From assembly GCA_904420025.1 (NCBI GenBank), contig CAJFTW010000147.1, positions 1-64,000 on the forward strand: a DNA stretch of 64,000 nucleotides, read 5' to 3'. The notes beneath the pieces were generated by a model, which worked only from the letters and a program-made list of their open reading frames with translations, was not told the origin of the DNA and searched no databases. Position numbers and translations under genes: made by a program. This document shows, piece after piece, positions 8,315 to 16,339 of the stretch (its first letter is position 1; each line of letters starts with the position of its first letter). The stretch is from Candidatus Pseudolachnospira avium. Its GTDB lineage: Bacteria; Bacillota; Clostridia; Lachnospirales; Lachnospiraceae.

Positions 8315-8583
8315 GGAAGCGGGTCAAACAGCTTCAGCGGCGGAATTTCCAGCGCCCGGCAGAGGTTAAAGAAGGTCTCCATGGTCAGGCCCCGGACCCG
8401 GGTGCGGGATTCCAGAGAGCTGAGAAAGGAGCGGCTGATGTTTGCCCGGTGGGCCAGCTCCTCCTGGCTGAGCCCGGCCTTCTGCCGGTAATATTTGATG
8501 TGGGCAAACAGATCCAGGTAGGAGTCTACATTTTCAAAATGGATGGTGCCGCTTTTCTTGGAGGACTGAGGGGATTTGGCCAT
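8311..8583 (-). CDS. XRE-family transcriptional regulator
   Basis: This 90-residue protein contains one helix-turn-helix: [20 protein letters not shown], then [12 protein letters not shown]. It has no other domain, only a polar N-terminal extension of about 27 residues. It ends by overlapping the stop of mntP by four bases, convergently. It may act at the dyad and direct repeats upstream of its own start (8668-8707). A role in controlling the large cell-wall gene at 8977 is possible by position only. Confidence 0.85.
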   Translation of the reverse strand: MAKSPQSSKKSGTIHFENVDSYLDLFAHIKYYRQKAGLSQEELAHRANISRSFLSSLESRTRVRGLTMETFFNLCRALEIPPLKLFDPLP

Positions 8584-8667
8584 AGCGCGTTTATCTCCTG
8601 TATGATGGGAAAGCTGTATGGATAGGCTACTCCCCTATTGTATTCAAATTTCTAGTTTTCATAAATA

Positions 8668-8707
8668 AACAGAGCGCACACAAATGTTAACAGAGCGTTA
8701 CATTTGT
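8668..8707. promoter_or_regulatory. Candidate operator: direct repeats and dyad
   Basis: AACAGAGCG occurs at 8668 and again at 8689, a 21-bp step that places both on the same face of the helix. The arms ACAAATGT (8680-8687) and ACATTTGT (8700-8707) form an inverted repeat across the second copy. The site lies in the gene-free stretch 8584-8976 between the XRE gene and the large cell-wall gene. Apart from a GGGCC hairpin near 8725-8741, I see nothing else there. Confidence 0.5.
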
Positions 8708-8976
8708 TGCGTTTAGCTATGCTAGGGCCGGAAACGGCCCCGCTTTTGTCGCAAAATTTGCGTAGGATGATCGGTTTTCGTTGCGCAATCCGGGGCCATT
8801 CCCCCTACGCGGCAGAGTGCGGCCCTCTCTGGCAGGAAAAGAGTAGCGGCCGTGCATAAAGTGTGCTATGGTAGAGAAAGAAAAAAGTGAAGGGGATGGT
8901 TTACAAAAACGAGCGGTTCCTTCCTTCTCTCTTATAGAATTTGCAAATTCCAATCAGATTGAAGGAGGAAAACAGT

Positions 8977-11900
8977 ATGAATTATCAACGTGGAGACAAA
9001 GGGACCGTGATCCGCTGCGCACAGCACGCGCTGCACCTGATGCGGGTCTACCGGATGGACATTGACGATTCCTTCGGCCCGGGCATGGAGCAGGCAATCC
9101 TGGACTACCAGGCAGACCGGGAGCTGGAGGAGACCGGAACCCTGAATGACCAGACCTGGGAGTGCCTGAAGTCGGACGTGCTGCCGATCCAGCGTGCCCT
9201 GAAAAACAAAGGGTATTACAACGGCTCGGTGAACGGGATTGCCCTGACCAGCACCTACGAGGCGTTCCTGGAATTCCAGGAGGATAACGGCCTGGAGGTG
9301 GATGGGTTCTTCGGACCGGCCAGCCGCCAGGCCCTGTACGGAAGCAGCAGCGGCAGCTCCAGCGCCAGCGGGGACAATGCCCTTCCCTACGAAAGAGGGG
9401 ACCGGGGGAGCAATATTCTGGACCTGCAGGCGGGCCTGACCGTCCTGTGCTGCCACCCGGGAGACCTGGACGGCTCCTTTGGCCCCCAGGTGGAGGAAGC
9501 GGTCCGGGTATTTGAAAACAAATATGGCCTGGAGGAAAACGGCGTGTTTTCCAACAGCGATCTGCGGGAGATGCAGACCCAGCTGCGCCCCGTTCAGCAG
9601 GCGCTGGTGGAGGCGGGCTATGAGCTGCGGAATGTCACCGGAGCTCCGGACGAAAGCTTCTACCAGGTCCTGCGGGAGTTCCAGCGGGACCAGGGGCTGG
9701 TGGTGGACGGGCAGGCGGGCCCGGCAACCCGGGCGGCCCTGGGCATTGCCAAGGTTTACGGAAACGACGATTTTCCGCTGAGCCGGGGCAGTAAGGGCTA
9801 CAACGTGCTCTGCCTGCAGTACGCCCTGCGGATGGTGCAGATTGACCCCAACGGGTTTGACGGCTCCTTTGGCGGCGGCTGCGAATCGGCAGTGGAGCGC
9901 TACCAGGAGCGGAAAGGGCTGGAAACGGACGGCGTGGTGGGCACCAACACCTGGGAGGCTCTGCGCAAGGACATCCGGCCCATCCAGGAGGCCCTGATCA
10001 ACAAAGGCTATGACATTGGAGGCTCCGCAGACGGCGTTGCCACCCCGGACACCTACAATGCGGTGCTGGCGTTCCAGGAGGACAACGGCCTGGAGGTGGA
10101 TGGCCTGGTGGGAACCAGCACCAAGGCAGCCCTGGGCATTTCCAGCGATGGAACCGTCAGCAACATTACCTCCGCGGCGCTGCGCCGGGGGTCCAAGGGC
10201 CAGCTGGTCCGCTATCTGCAGAAGGTGTTCAACTATCTGGGCTACAGCCCCTCCATTGACGGCTCTTACGGCCCCGGCATGGAGGAAGAGGTAAAGCAGT
10301 TCCAGACGGATCACAGCCTGGAGGTGGACGGAAAATTTGGCCCGGCCAGCTGGAGCAAGCTGTTTGAGGTGTACAATCCCGGCTCCGGCACCGGCGTCCA
10401 GAAGCTGCTCAGCGTGGCGGAGCATGAGCTCTCCCTGGGCTTTGAGGAGGATACGGACAGCGACAACAATGCGCTGAACATTACACCCTATGGCCAGTGG
10501 TATGCCAGCGGCATGAACGGCCAGGCCTGGTGCGCCATGTTTGTGACCTTCTGTGCCAGAAAGGCCGGCCTGGCGGACACGGTGGTTCCGGTCTACTGCT
10601 ATTGCCCCACCGGCATGGAATGGTACCGCTCCCGGGGACGGTTCTTTACCCGCGGCAGCCATTATGTCCCGAAACCGGGGGATACCATTTTCTTCTACAG
10701 CTCGGATCTGGGACGGGTGGCCCACACCGGCCTGGTGGCGGAGGTGACCGATGATTACGTGTACACCATTGAGGGCAATGCGGCGGACGCGGTGCGCAAA
10801 CGCTACTACAATCGGGACGACACCAGCATTGAGGGCTATGGCTGCAATCAGACCGCGCCCCAGATGGAGGTTCGCCCCAAGGAGGAGGTGGACGAGGAGG
10901 TAAAGGCCATGTTCCGGAGCCTGCTGGGCTTCCACGGCTTCACCTACCTGGGCGGAGCGGCGGATTCTGTGGAAAACCAGGTATATATCTCCAGCGCATC
11001 GGAAAATGTGACGGCCCAGACCGGCCCGGGAACCGGCAGATCGGCCATGGGAACGGACGCCCGGTATTATACGGTGACGGATGGGGAGTATGATGAGATA
11101 ACGGATGGTCCTGTCCTGCAGCGCTATAAGCTGAATATTATGTTCCACTCCGAAGGGGATAAGCTGACGAATCTGGTGCAGGATATTGGCGCATTCCTTG
11201 GAAATGGCACCCTGGGAGTCCGTGCGGAGCGGGAGGGCGATTGGGCCGTTGTGAAGATTCTGTACTCCTTTGCCTATGAGAATACGGAAGGGGACACTGC
11301 CTATAAGTACCTTCTGGTCACCCATAAGATCACCCTTACCTCCTACGAGGAAATCCTGCTGGATATGACGGCGGTGAACGATGTGTGGAGCAATGCCAGC
11401 AGCCAGTTCCAGACCGATCCGTCCACGGAGCTGAATTTTGCCATGAACCGGATGTACAGCGGCCAGGAGTATCGGGACGGCTCCCTGACCTGGAATGAGT
11501 TTATGTACAGCGAGGTGACTATGTTCTACTTTGCCTCGGATGGGATTTACCGGGCGGCAATGATACGGGAAATTCTGGAAAAGCTGTATATTCCAACAAA
11601 TCCAGAGTGGTATCATCCAACGTCTGTTTCTGCAACAGGAATGGTGCGGTACCCGCTCTACCGTGATCCTGTGCTGCGGGTATACCTTTCCTGCGGGCCA
11701 ACGCTTACGTATGACACACATGCCAACGTAGTCGTTCCTTTGGACATTCAGGGGGGATTCATTCTTGATGAAAATATTTGGAAAGAGGCACAGGCCCTGC
11801 TGACAGCCGGAACTGAAAACAGCGCTGTCTCAACGATTGCGATGGGGGCAGAGAATGTGGCGGCTACTATTTATACGGGGAAGATCAGCATTGGGGTTAC

Positions 11901-12237
11901 GCTTGCGCCCCTGACCGGCAGTGTGGACATTGGCTTTGAGATTGCGGAGAAGACCTTTAGCCCCTATCTCAGCGGAAACTATACCATCCAGATTACCATG
12001 GAGTTCAGCTCGGATGCGGGAATACATGAGGATTTGGAGAAGGCACTGGGGCAGTTGTATCCGGCTTATGCACAGAATCCGGATATGCTGGTTGACCCGG
12101 GGAAGATTGTAGCATTGTCCCTGATTACTTTTTTAGTGGGGGCGGCCCTTGCCACTCCAAGTACGTCTCTTTTTGCTCTGGGTGTTATTCTGGCCATTGA
12201 TGTTTTTACAGGTACACCAGAGCAAAATATGCAATAG
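8977..12237 (+). CDS. Large peptidoglycan-binding repeat protein with CHAP-type amidase domain
   Basis: The start at 8977 (MNYQRGDKG) follows GGAGGAAAA. Residues 1-480 hold four long repeats, each with one or two PG_binding_1-like units, seen as FQEDNGLEVDGFFGPASRQAL and close relatives. Residues 485-640 hold a CHAP/amidase-like domain, with the likely nucleophile in NGQAWCAMFVTFCARKAG and histidine in GRVAHTGLVAEV. The remaining 440 residues match no family I recognise and end with two hydrophobic stretches. There is no N-terminal signal peptide, although the domains belong in the wall. Export by the holin encoded at 16340, or through lysis, is a possible explanation. The last third has more A/T-rich codons than the first part. 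Confidence 0.85.
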   Translation: MNYQRGDKGTVIRCAQHALHLMRVYRMDIDDSFGPGMEQAILDYQADRELEETGTLNDQTWECLKSDVLPIQRALKNKGYYNGSVNGIALTSTYEAFLEFQEDNGLEVDGFFGPASRQALYGSSSGSSSASGDNALPYERGDRGSNILDLQAGLTVLCCHPGDLDGSFGPQVEEAVRVFENKYGLEENGVFSNSDLREMQTQLRPVQQALVEAGYELRNVTGAPDESFYQVLREFQRDQGLVVDGQAGPATRAALGIAKVYGNDDFPLSRGSKGYNVLCLQYALRMVQIDPNGFDGSFGGGCESAVERYQERKGLETDGVVGTNTWEALRKDIRPIQEALINKGYDIGGSADGVATPDTYNAVLAFQEDNGLEVDGLVGTSTKAALGISSDGTVSNITSAALRRGSKGQLVRYLQKVFNYLGYSPSIDGSYGPGMEEEVKQFQTDHSLEVDGKFGPASWSKLFEVYNPGSGTGVQKLLSVAEHELSLGFEEDTDSDNNALNITPYGQWYASGMNGQAWCAMFVTFCARKAGLADTVVPVYCYCPTGMEWYRSRGRFFTRGSHYVPKPGDTIFFYSSDLGRVAHTGLVAEVTDDYVYTIEGNAADAVRKRYYNRDDTSIEGYGCNQTAPQMEVRPKEEVDEEVKAMFRSLLGFHGFTYLGGAADSVENQVYISSASENVTAQTGPGTGRSAMGTDARYYTVTDGEYDEITDGPVLQRYKLNIMFHSEGDKLTNLVQDIGAFLGNGTLGVRAEREGDWAVVKILYSFAYENTEGDTAYKYLLVTHKITLTSYEEILLDMTAVNDVWSNASSQFQTDPSTELNFAMNRMYSGQEYRDGSLTWNEFMYSEVTMFYFASDGIYRAAMIREILEKLYIPTNPEWYHPTSVSATGMVRYPLYRDPVLRVYLSCGPTLTYDTHANVVVPLDIQGGFILDENIWKEAQALLTAGTENSAVSTIAMGAENVAATIYTGKISIGVTLAPLTGSVDIGFEIAEKTFSPYLSGNYTIQITMEFSSDAGIHEDLEKALGQLYPAYAQNPDMLVDPGKIVALSLITFLVGAALATPSTSLFALGVILAIDVFTGTPEQNMQ

Positions 12238-12245
12238 CACAATGG

Positions 12246-12284
12246 CTGAGAGTGGGAATCTAAAGGTTCCCACCCTCAGTTTTA
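12246..12284 (+). terminator. Terminator after the cell-wall hydrolase gene
   Basis: CTGAGAGTGGGAA pairs with TTCCCACCCTCAG, with one mismatch, across an eight-base loop, and TTTT follows. It starts nine bases after the stop codon. Confidence 0.8.
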
Positions 12285-12312
12285 AACTATTAATATTTTT
12301 GGAGTATTTTTA

Positions 12313-13179
12313 ATGCAGAAAGGGTATACGATGCAGTCCTATAAAGCACAACGGTATTTCTTTGTGTATCTATGGTGGGCTTTATATTTGTCTCTATATA
12401 TCATTACAGTGTTTGTACAGAAACTCTCCTTACCATGCGCCCTTTTAAATGTTTTTTTAGGGATTATAGTATATTTCCCATATATTGCTATTGGTAGATC
12501 TTTTAGACGAAAAATTTGTATGCGGGAATTACGATTTTTGGACGAGATTATATATTTAAAAGAAATGAATTATTATAGCAGGGAAGAAAAGTGGAGAAAA
12601 CAGCGTCGTCCGGCTTCCTATATTATACAGGCCCAGTGGTTTGACGGTCGGTTTGAGGAAGCGTATGACACCCGAAAGCAGTTTCCCGAACGGGAACTCA
12701 TAATGGGGAAAGAGGATTTTCTGATACATGGCTGGAACGCCTTCCAAGGAGGAGATATAGGGGAACTGGGCAGGATAATTGGCCGATGCCCAGATTCCGC
12801 AGAGGGACAGGAAGCGGCTTATACACAAATCTTAAAGAGCTGGCAGGCGATTTTGGAACGGAATTGGGATTTTGAATGGAAACCTTGCGGCACCACCGGC
12901 GTTCTGGGGCTTGATATTCACAACGCCTATTGGGCTGGGTTCTGGTACATGGCCAGTGGGAACCGGGAGAAAGCCGTGGAGCAATTTCTCTATGTATGGA
13001 CCAAAGGGGACAAGACCCAGCTGGCGGAGAAGGCCCGGTATGCCCTGGAGGGCTGGGGCGTGGCGCTGCCCGAACAGGAAGCGGTACCCCGGAAGGCTTT
13101 CCGCTGGTGCGTGGTGCGGGAGACGGCAATCTTTGTAGTCACGGTTAGCCTCAGTTTGATTCTGGGAAGCTTTCTGTAA
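12313..13179 (+). CDS. Membrane protein of unknown function, paralog 1
   Basis: This 288-residue protein has two N-terminal hydrophobic segments (about residues 17-35 and 40-60), a soluble middle of about 190 residues, and a C-terminal membrane helix. The soluble part has TPR-like helical stretches such as FWYMASGNREKAVEQFLYVW. It is clearly paralogous to the next gene: GLDIHNAYWAGFWYMA corresponds to GVDLHNSYWSGFWYMA there. The start at 12313 has a weak GGAG upstream; an alternative ATG lies at 12331. The 5' half is A/T-rich compared with its surroundings. Position after a large hydrolase gene would fit an immunity role, but nothing in the sequence proves it. Confidence 0.75.
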   Translation: MQKGYTMQSYKAQRYFFVYLWWALYLSLYIITVFVQKLSLPCALLNVFLGIIVYFPYIAIGRSFRRKICMRELRFLDEIIYLKEMNYYSREEKWRKQRRPASYIIQAQWFDGRFEEAYDTRKQFPERELIMGKEDFLIHGWNAFQGGDIGELGRIIGRCPDSAEGQEAAYTQILKSWQAILERNWDFEWKPCGTTGVLGLDIHNAYWAGFWYMASGNREKAVEQFLYVWTKGDKTQLAEKARYALEGWGVALPEQEAVPRKAFRWCVVRETAIFVVTVSLSLILGSFL

Positions 13180-13222
13180 AAACGCTGGGCTTCGTTCTGC
13201 TTCCTTGAAGGAAACCTCAAAA

Positions 13223-14050
13223 ATGTGGAAGGGAGAAAATTCTTTGAACCGTTTAAAATTCATTTGGGCCTGGATTTTTATTCCGATTGTATTGGCAGTT
13301 ATCTACTCTTCCGTTTTTACGAGAGGCAGGTATGTGTATGTGGTTTTATTTTTGGGGTTAGAATTTGCCTCTTTGGTGATTTGGGTCATTGCCTGGAGGC
13401 ATATTGTGCGAGAGATGTGTTTTGCGGAATTGCAATATCCGGCCGTGATTCGGTGGATAACCGGAAAAGCAAACTGGAAATCGAAGCCCGAACAAATTGT
13501 ATCCGTAGCTTCCTTTCAATGGATGAACGGCCAGCTGGAAGATGCTTACCGTACCTATCAGCAGCTTCCGGAACAGGAATTGGGAAAAAACAGAAACAGG
13601 CCAACCGATTTTATTCGCCTGGTAAATGGTTGGAAATGCTTCCAGGACGAAAATATAGAACAATTAGCTTACTGGTGTCCGGCGGGAAGCGCTCCTACCA
13701 TTCTACATGGTTGGCTAGCTCTTTTACGGAAGGATAAAAACTTTTCCCCGGAATACCGAAAACAGTCCGGTGTCTTGGGGGTTGACCTTCACAATAGCTA
13801 TTGGAGCGGGTTCTGGTACATGGCCAACGGGGAACGGGAAAAGGCTATCCCTAAATTCCTCTATGTGTGGGAAAATGGGGATCGAACCCAGTGGGCAGAG
13901 AAAGCCCGGTATGCCCTGGAGGGCTGGAGAGTGGCTCTCCCGGCGCAGAAACCGGCCCCCAGAAAAGCGTATAAGAAAGGGCTGATTTTTTTGACAGTAC
14001 TTACGGTCTGTATCGCAGGGCTTTATCTGCTTCTGGGGAATCTGCTATAA
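13223..14050 (+). CDS. Membrane protein of unknown function, paralog 2
   Basis: The architecture is the same as in the preceding gene: two N-terminal membrane segments, a soluble helical region, and one C-terminal helix. The region around RYALEGWRVALPAQ is almost identical to RYALEGWGVALPEQ in paralog 1, while the N-terminal halves have drifted. I chose ATG 13223, which follows AAGGA; the track uses a TTG at 13205, and another TTG at 13244 after GGGAG is also possible. The tandem duplication with divergence suggests selection for variation. The function is unknown. Confidence 0.75.
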   Translation: MWKGENSLNRLKFIWAWIFIPIVLAVIYSSVFTRGRYVYVVLFLGLEFASLVIWVIAWRHIVREMCFAELQYPAVIRWITGKANWKSKPEQIVSVASFQWMNGQLEDAYRTYQQLPEQELGKNRNRPTDFIRLVNGWKCFQDENIEQLAYWCPAGSAPTILHGWLALLRKDKNFSPEYRKQSGVLGVDLHNSYWSGFWYMANGEREKAIPKFLYVWENGDRTQWAEKARYALEGWRVALPAQKPAPRKAYKKGLIFLTVLTVCIAGLYLLLGNLL

Positions 14051-14092
14051 GCCACCCTGCGCTTCTCCTCAGAATACTGCCGCATGCGGCAG

Positions 14093-14617
14093 CTAAGCAT
14101 GAATATTCTTAAAGAAATCACTCCTAGGCTCCACCGGCAGCCGCAGCGGGTAGCCCAGCCGGATTAACTCCTGGAGCTTGATCAGCATCAGGTTGATCTC
14201 AGAATTCATGGCCTGTGCCATCTGTACCACGTCATAACCATTCCGGGCATACTCCAGGCATTCCTCCGTGTCAATCAGTACGTGGGCGGCAAAAGCGTTG
14301 GCCACGTACTCGGTGGTATTGTGCATCCGAAAAAGCTCAAATTCCTGTAACCCCCTGCCTTTGGCCAGATCCCTGTGGTAAATGTCGTGCCCCATCTCAT
14401 GGCCGGCTACCATCTGGGTCAGGTATTCATCCATCCGGTTGTTGAGGAGCATAATCCGATGCCGCCACCGGAAGGTATACATACCCAATAAGTTTTGGAA
14501 ACGGTCCGTTTCTACTACATGAATGCCGGTCTCCCGGGCCAGAACAAGCGTATTGCGGGTTCCGTATCTCTGTACAAGCTGTTCCGTCTTTTTATAAATT
14601 CCGCAAGAATCGATCAA
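14093..14617 (-). CDS. ImmA/IrrE-type metallopeptidase
   Basis: The protein has the zinc-peptidase motif HExxH in VAGHEMGHDIYH and a following ANAFAAHVLI helix, both typical of ImmA/IrrE proteins. In mobile elements such as ICEBs1 and in many prophages, these enzymes cut a neighbouring XRE repressor and so induce the repressed genes. The XRE gene at 14677-15090 lies directly upstream in the same orientation, so that role is likely here. The start is a TTG at 14617 after GGGAGG. The length of 174 residues is normal. Confidence 0.85.
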   Translation of the reverse strand: MIDSCGIYKKTEQLVQRYGTRNTLVLARETGIHVVETDRFQNLLGMYTFRWRHRIMLLNNRMDEYLTQMVAGHEMGHDIYHRDLAKGRGLQEFELFRMHNTTEYVANAFAAHVLIDTEECLEYARNGYDVVQMAQAMNSEINLMLIKLQELIRLGYPLRLPVEPRSDFFKNIHA

Positions 14618-14676
14618 GTGTCTTCAAACCTCCCTGGAACAAAACATGAAAGCGGATTTTCAGAACCAGAGCAGAA

Positions 14677-15090
14677 CTATTCTGTCGGTTTCCGATATTT
14701 TTTCGGGGTATATTTTTTGTTCTCCTGTTTGGTTTCCCAGTAAATATCCATCATGGCCTGCATGACGCCATCCCGGTCTTCTTCGGACAGTTCGCCGCCG
14801 GCAAAAAGCCCCCCCAGCTCGTCAACCAATTCCATGGCCTGCCGTTTTCCGCGCGGGCCATATTGCTTTTGGGCTTCGGAGATAAAATCATCGTTTTCGT
14901 TATGAAGGTAATCCACATTAATTCCCAGAATTCCGGCCAGAGTGGCGTAGACTTCCCGGTCCTTCGGATAGGTCTTCCCGTTTTCATAGTTGCAGATTGT
15001 GTTTAGCCCCAGCCCGGCTTTTCGGGCCAGTTCCGCCTGGGTCAGCCCCTTTTCTAACCGGTATTTGCGGAGCTTTTCGCCAAATTTCAT
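14677..15090 (-). CDS. XRE-family repressor, ImmR-like
   Basis: The N-terminal helix-turn-helix reads KGLTQAELARKAGLGLNTIC, followed by NYENGKTYPK. A C-terminal region of about 70 residues may serve for dimerisation and cleavage. The start at 15090 follows GAGGAGG; the track start at 15174 lies within the leader repeats. It is partnered with the ImmA-type gene downstream and divergent from the zinc-ribbon, sigma factor and holin cluster, whose consensus promoter is its probable target. Three copies of a 49-bp double-hairpin unit lie just before its ribosome binding site. Confidence 0.9.
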   Translation of the reverse strand: MKFGEKLRKYRLEKGLTQAELARKAGLGLNTICNYENGKTYPKDREVYATLAGILGINVDYLHNENDDFISEAQKQYGPRGKRQAMELVDELGGLFAGGELSEEDRDGVMQAMMDIYWETKQENKKYTPKKYRKPTE

Positions 15091-15103
15091 GCATTTCCTC
15101 CTC

Positions 15104-15250
15104 TCACAGTTGCCGTGTTTCCCACGGCATCCAGTTACACCCGGAGGGTGTTTCACAATTGCCGTGCTTTTCACGGCATCCAGTTACACCCGGAGGGTGT
15201 TTCACAGTTGCCGTGCTTCCCACGGCATCTAGTTACACCCGAAGGGTGTC
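15104..15250 (-). repeat. Three-copy 49-bp double-hairpin leader repeat before xre
   Basis: The units span 15104-15152, 15153-15201 and 15202-15250. On the minus strand each has an ACACCCTCCGGGTGT hairpin and a GCCGTG-N5-CACGGC hairpin. The last unit ends ten bases before the GGAGG of the xre gene. The same unit occurs three times before transaldolase at 35856-36002, with the same end-to-Shine-Dalgarno spacing. Confidence 0.9.
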
Positions 15251-15289
15251 CTTTGTTTAAAAATAATTGGTAATAACAGGAAAAAATCA

Positions 15290-15318
15290 TTGACACTCAC
15301 AAGTGAATTGTGTATAAT
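15290..15318 (+). promoter_or_regulatory. Perfect consensus sigma-70 promoter
   Basis: TTGACA at 15290-15295 and TATAAT at 15313-15318 are separated by exactly 17 bp. It reads toward the zinc-ribbon, sigma factor and holin genes. Such a strong promoter next to a divergent repressor gene suggests tight repression. Confidence 0.85.
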
Positions 15319-15384
15319 GAATTCAAAAGTTATTTATAAATTGATTTTAAAATAATTTGTGGAAAAAGTCAAGAGGTTTCTTGC

Positions 15385-15654
15385 TTGAAACGTACTGGAA
15401 AAGCAGACTGCATGCAGAACCGGATAGGAATGGAGGAAGGATTGGTGGAAAAAGCGGAGCGGAAACAGATTGTGCGGTGTCCGTGCTGTAACTGGCGGCT
15501 TCTGGATACCGTAACGCCTGCAACAGGGACCATTGAGATAAAGTGTTCCCGCTGTGGCCAGGTGGTGGAGATTGATTTGTCTTTGTACCGGTATATAAAC
15601 TACCGGGCAGAATGGGCGGATCGGCAAAAGAAACAGGAGAAAAGAAAAGGATAA
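15385..15654 (+). CDS. Com-like zinc-ribbon protein
   Basis: Two cysteine pairs, RCPCCNWRLLD and KCSRCGQVVEIDL, define a short zinc ribbon like that of Com, the phage Mu protein that activates mom translation by binding its mRNA. Proteins of this type are common in prophages. The TTG start at 15385 gives 89 residues. Starts at 15430 (ATG) or 15445 (GTG, just after GGAGGAAGG) would give a more typical length. The C-terminal tail is rich in lysine and arginine. RNA binding is inferred from the family. Confidence 0.75.
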   Translation: MKRTGKADCMQNRIGMEEGLVEKAERKQIVRCPCCNWRLLDTVTPATGTIEIKCSRCGQVVEIDLSLYRYINYRAEWADRQKKQEKRKG

Positions 15655-15721
15655 GACAACAGAATAGCGGGCGTACCGAGCCGTGGAACCGCCAGCCTTG
15701 CAGGCTGTCTGCGTTACCCAA

Positions 15722-15780
15722 TAGCCGGACATCCAGTGGGAAAGGGAAAATCCCGTATACTGGATGCCCGGCTGTTTTGT
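15722..15780 (+). terminator. Terminator-like hairpin between zinc-ribbon and sigma factor genes
   Basis: AGCCGGACATCCAGT pairs with ACTGGATGCCCGGCT, with one mismatch, across a loop of about 23 bases, and GTTTTGTT follows. It lies inside what otherwise looks like one operon. It may limit expression of the sigma factor. Confidence 0.65.
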
Positions 15781-15808
15781 TATCGCTTCGGAAAGGGGTA
15801 ACGTGGTT

Positions 15809-16324
15809 ATGAAAAATTTGTATGAGATGGTAAAGTGTGCCCAGGCCGGGGAAGCGGAGGCGATGGAAGCTTTGGTGGAGCGTTTTATGCCCTTGCTCCG
15901 GAAGCATGCCAGAGAGCTGGGCTATGAAGATGCGCTGGAAGATTTGATTTTGTTTCTGATCGAAACCGTGCCGTCTATACCGCTGGAGCGGATCGGGCAA
16001 GAGAATATCGGCGGCCTGGTGCGGTATATCCAGGCTGCGGTGTGGCATCAGCTGCCGAAATTGAGAAGACGCCAAAGAGAGATGATGGGCTACTTGGAGG
16101 ATTTACCGCTAGAGGTGGAAAGCCCCCGCAGCTCTTTGGAAGAGGAAGTGAATTTCCGGCTTTGGCTGCGTCCGCTGACAGAGAAACAGAAACGGATTAT
16201 TCAAATGAGCTATCTGTATCAGCTTTCGGATCAGGAGATTGCGGGAATTTTAGGGATCAGCCGCCAGGCGGTTTATAAGATCCGGCAAAGCGCCATCAAG
16301 AAATTGAGGAAAGAGTGGCAATAG
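15809..16324 (+). CDS. Sigma-70-like RNA polymerase sigma factor, phage/toxin-regulator type
   Basis: The start at 15809 follows GAAAGGGG. The N-terminal half (residues 1-90) resembles a region-2 fold, with EAEAMEALVERFMPLLRKHA. The C-terminal half is a clear region 4: SYLYQLSDQEIAGILGISRQ, then AVYKIRQSAIKKLRKEW. At 171 residues it has the size of the UviA/TcdR-type sigma factors, which drive bacteriocin and toxin genes in clostridia and often sit beside a holin gene. A holin-like gene follows 15 bp downstream. The promoters it recognises cannot be told from the sequence. Confidence 0.8.
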   Translation: MKNLYEMVKCAQAGEAEAMEALVERFMPLLRKHARELGYEDALEDLILFLIETVPSIPLERIGQENIGGLVRYIQAAVWHQLPKLRRRQREMMGYLEDLPLEVESPRSSLEEEVNFRLWLRPLTEKQKRIIQMSYLYQLSDQEIAGILGISRQAVYKIRQSAIKKLRKEWQ

Positions 16325-16339
16325 AAGGGAGTGCGGGAT

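Noticed and set aside
8899-8931. TTTACA followed by CTCTCTT upstream of the cell-wall hydrolase, resembling TcdR/UviA-type promoters
   Set aside because: The spacing between the boxes is about 21 bp, not 16-17, and the second box is inexact, so a link to the sigma factor cannot be claimed.
8932-11721. 929-residue minus-strand ORF
   Set aside because: It lies wholly opposite the repeat-rich hydrolase gene, has no family features and is a shadow of GC-rich codon usage.
15104-15250. CRISPR array or attachment site
   Set aside because: There are no unique spacers and no integrase; the units are directly adjacent copies.
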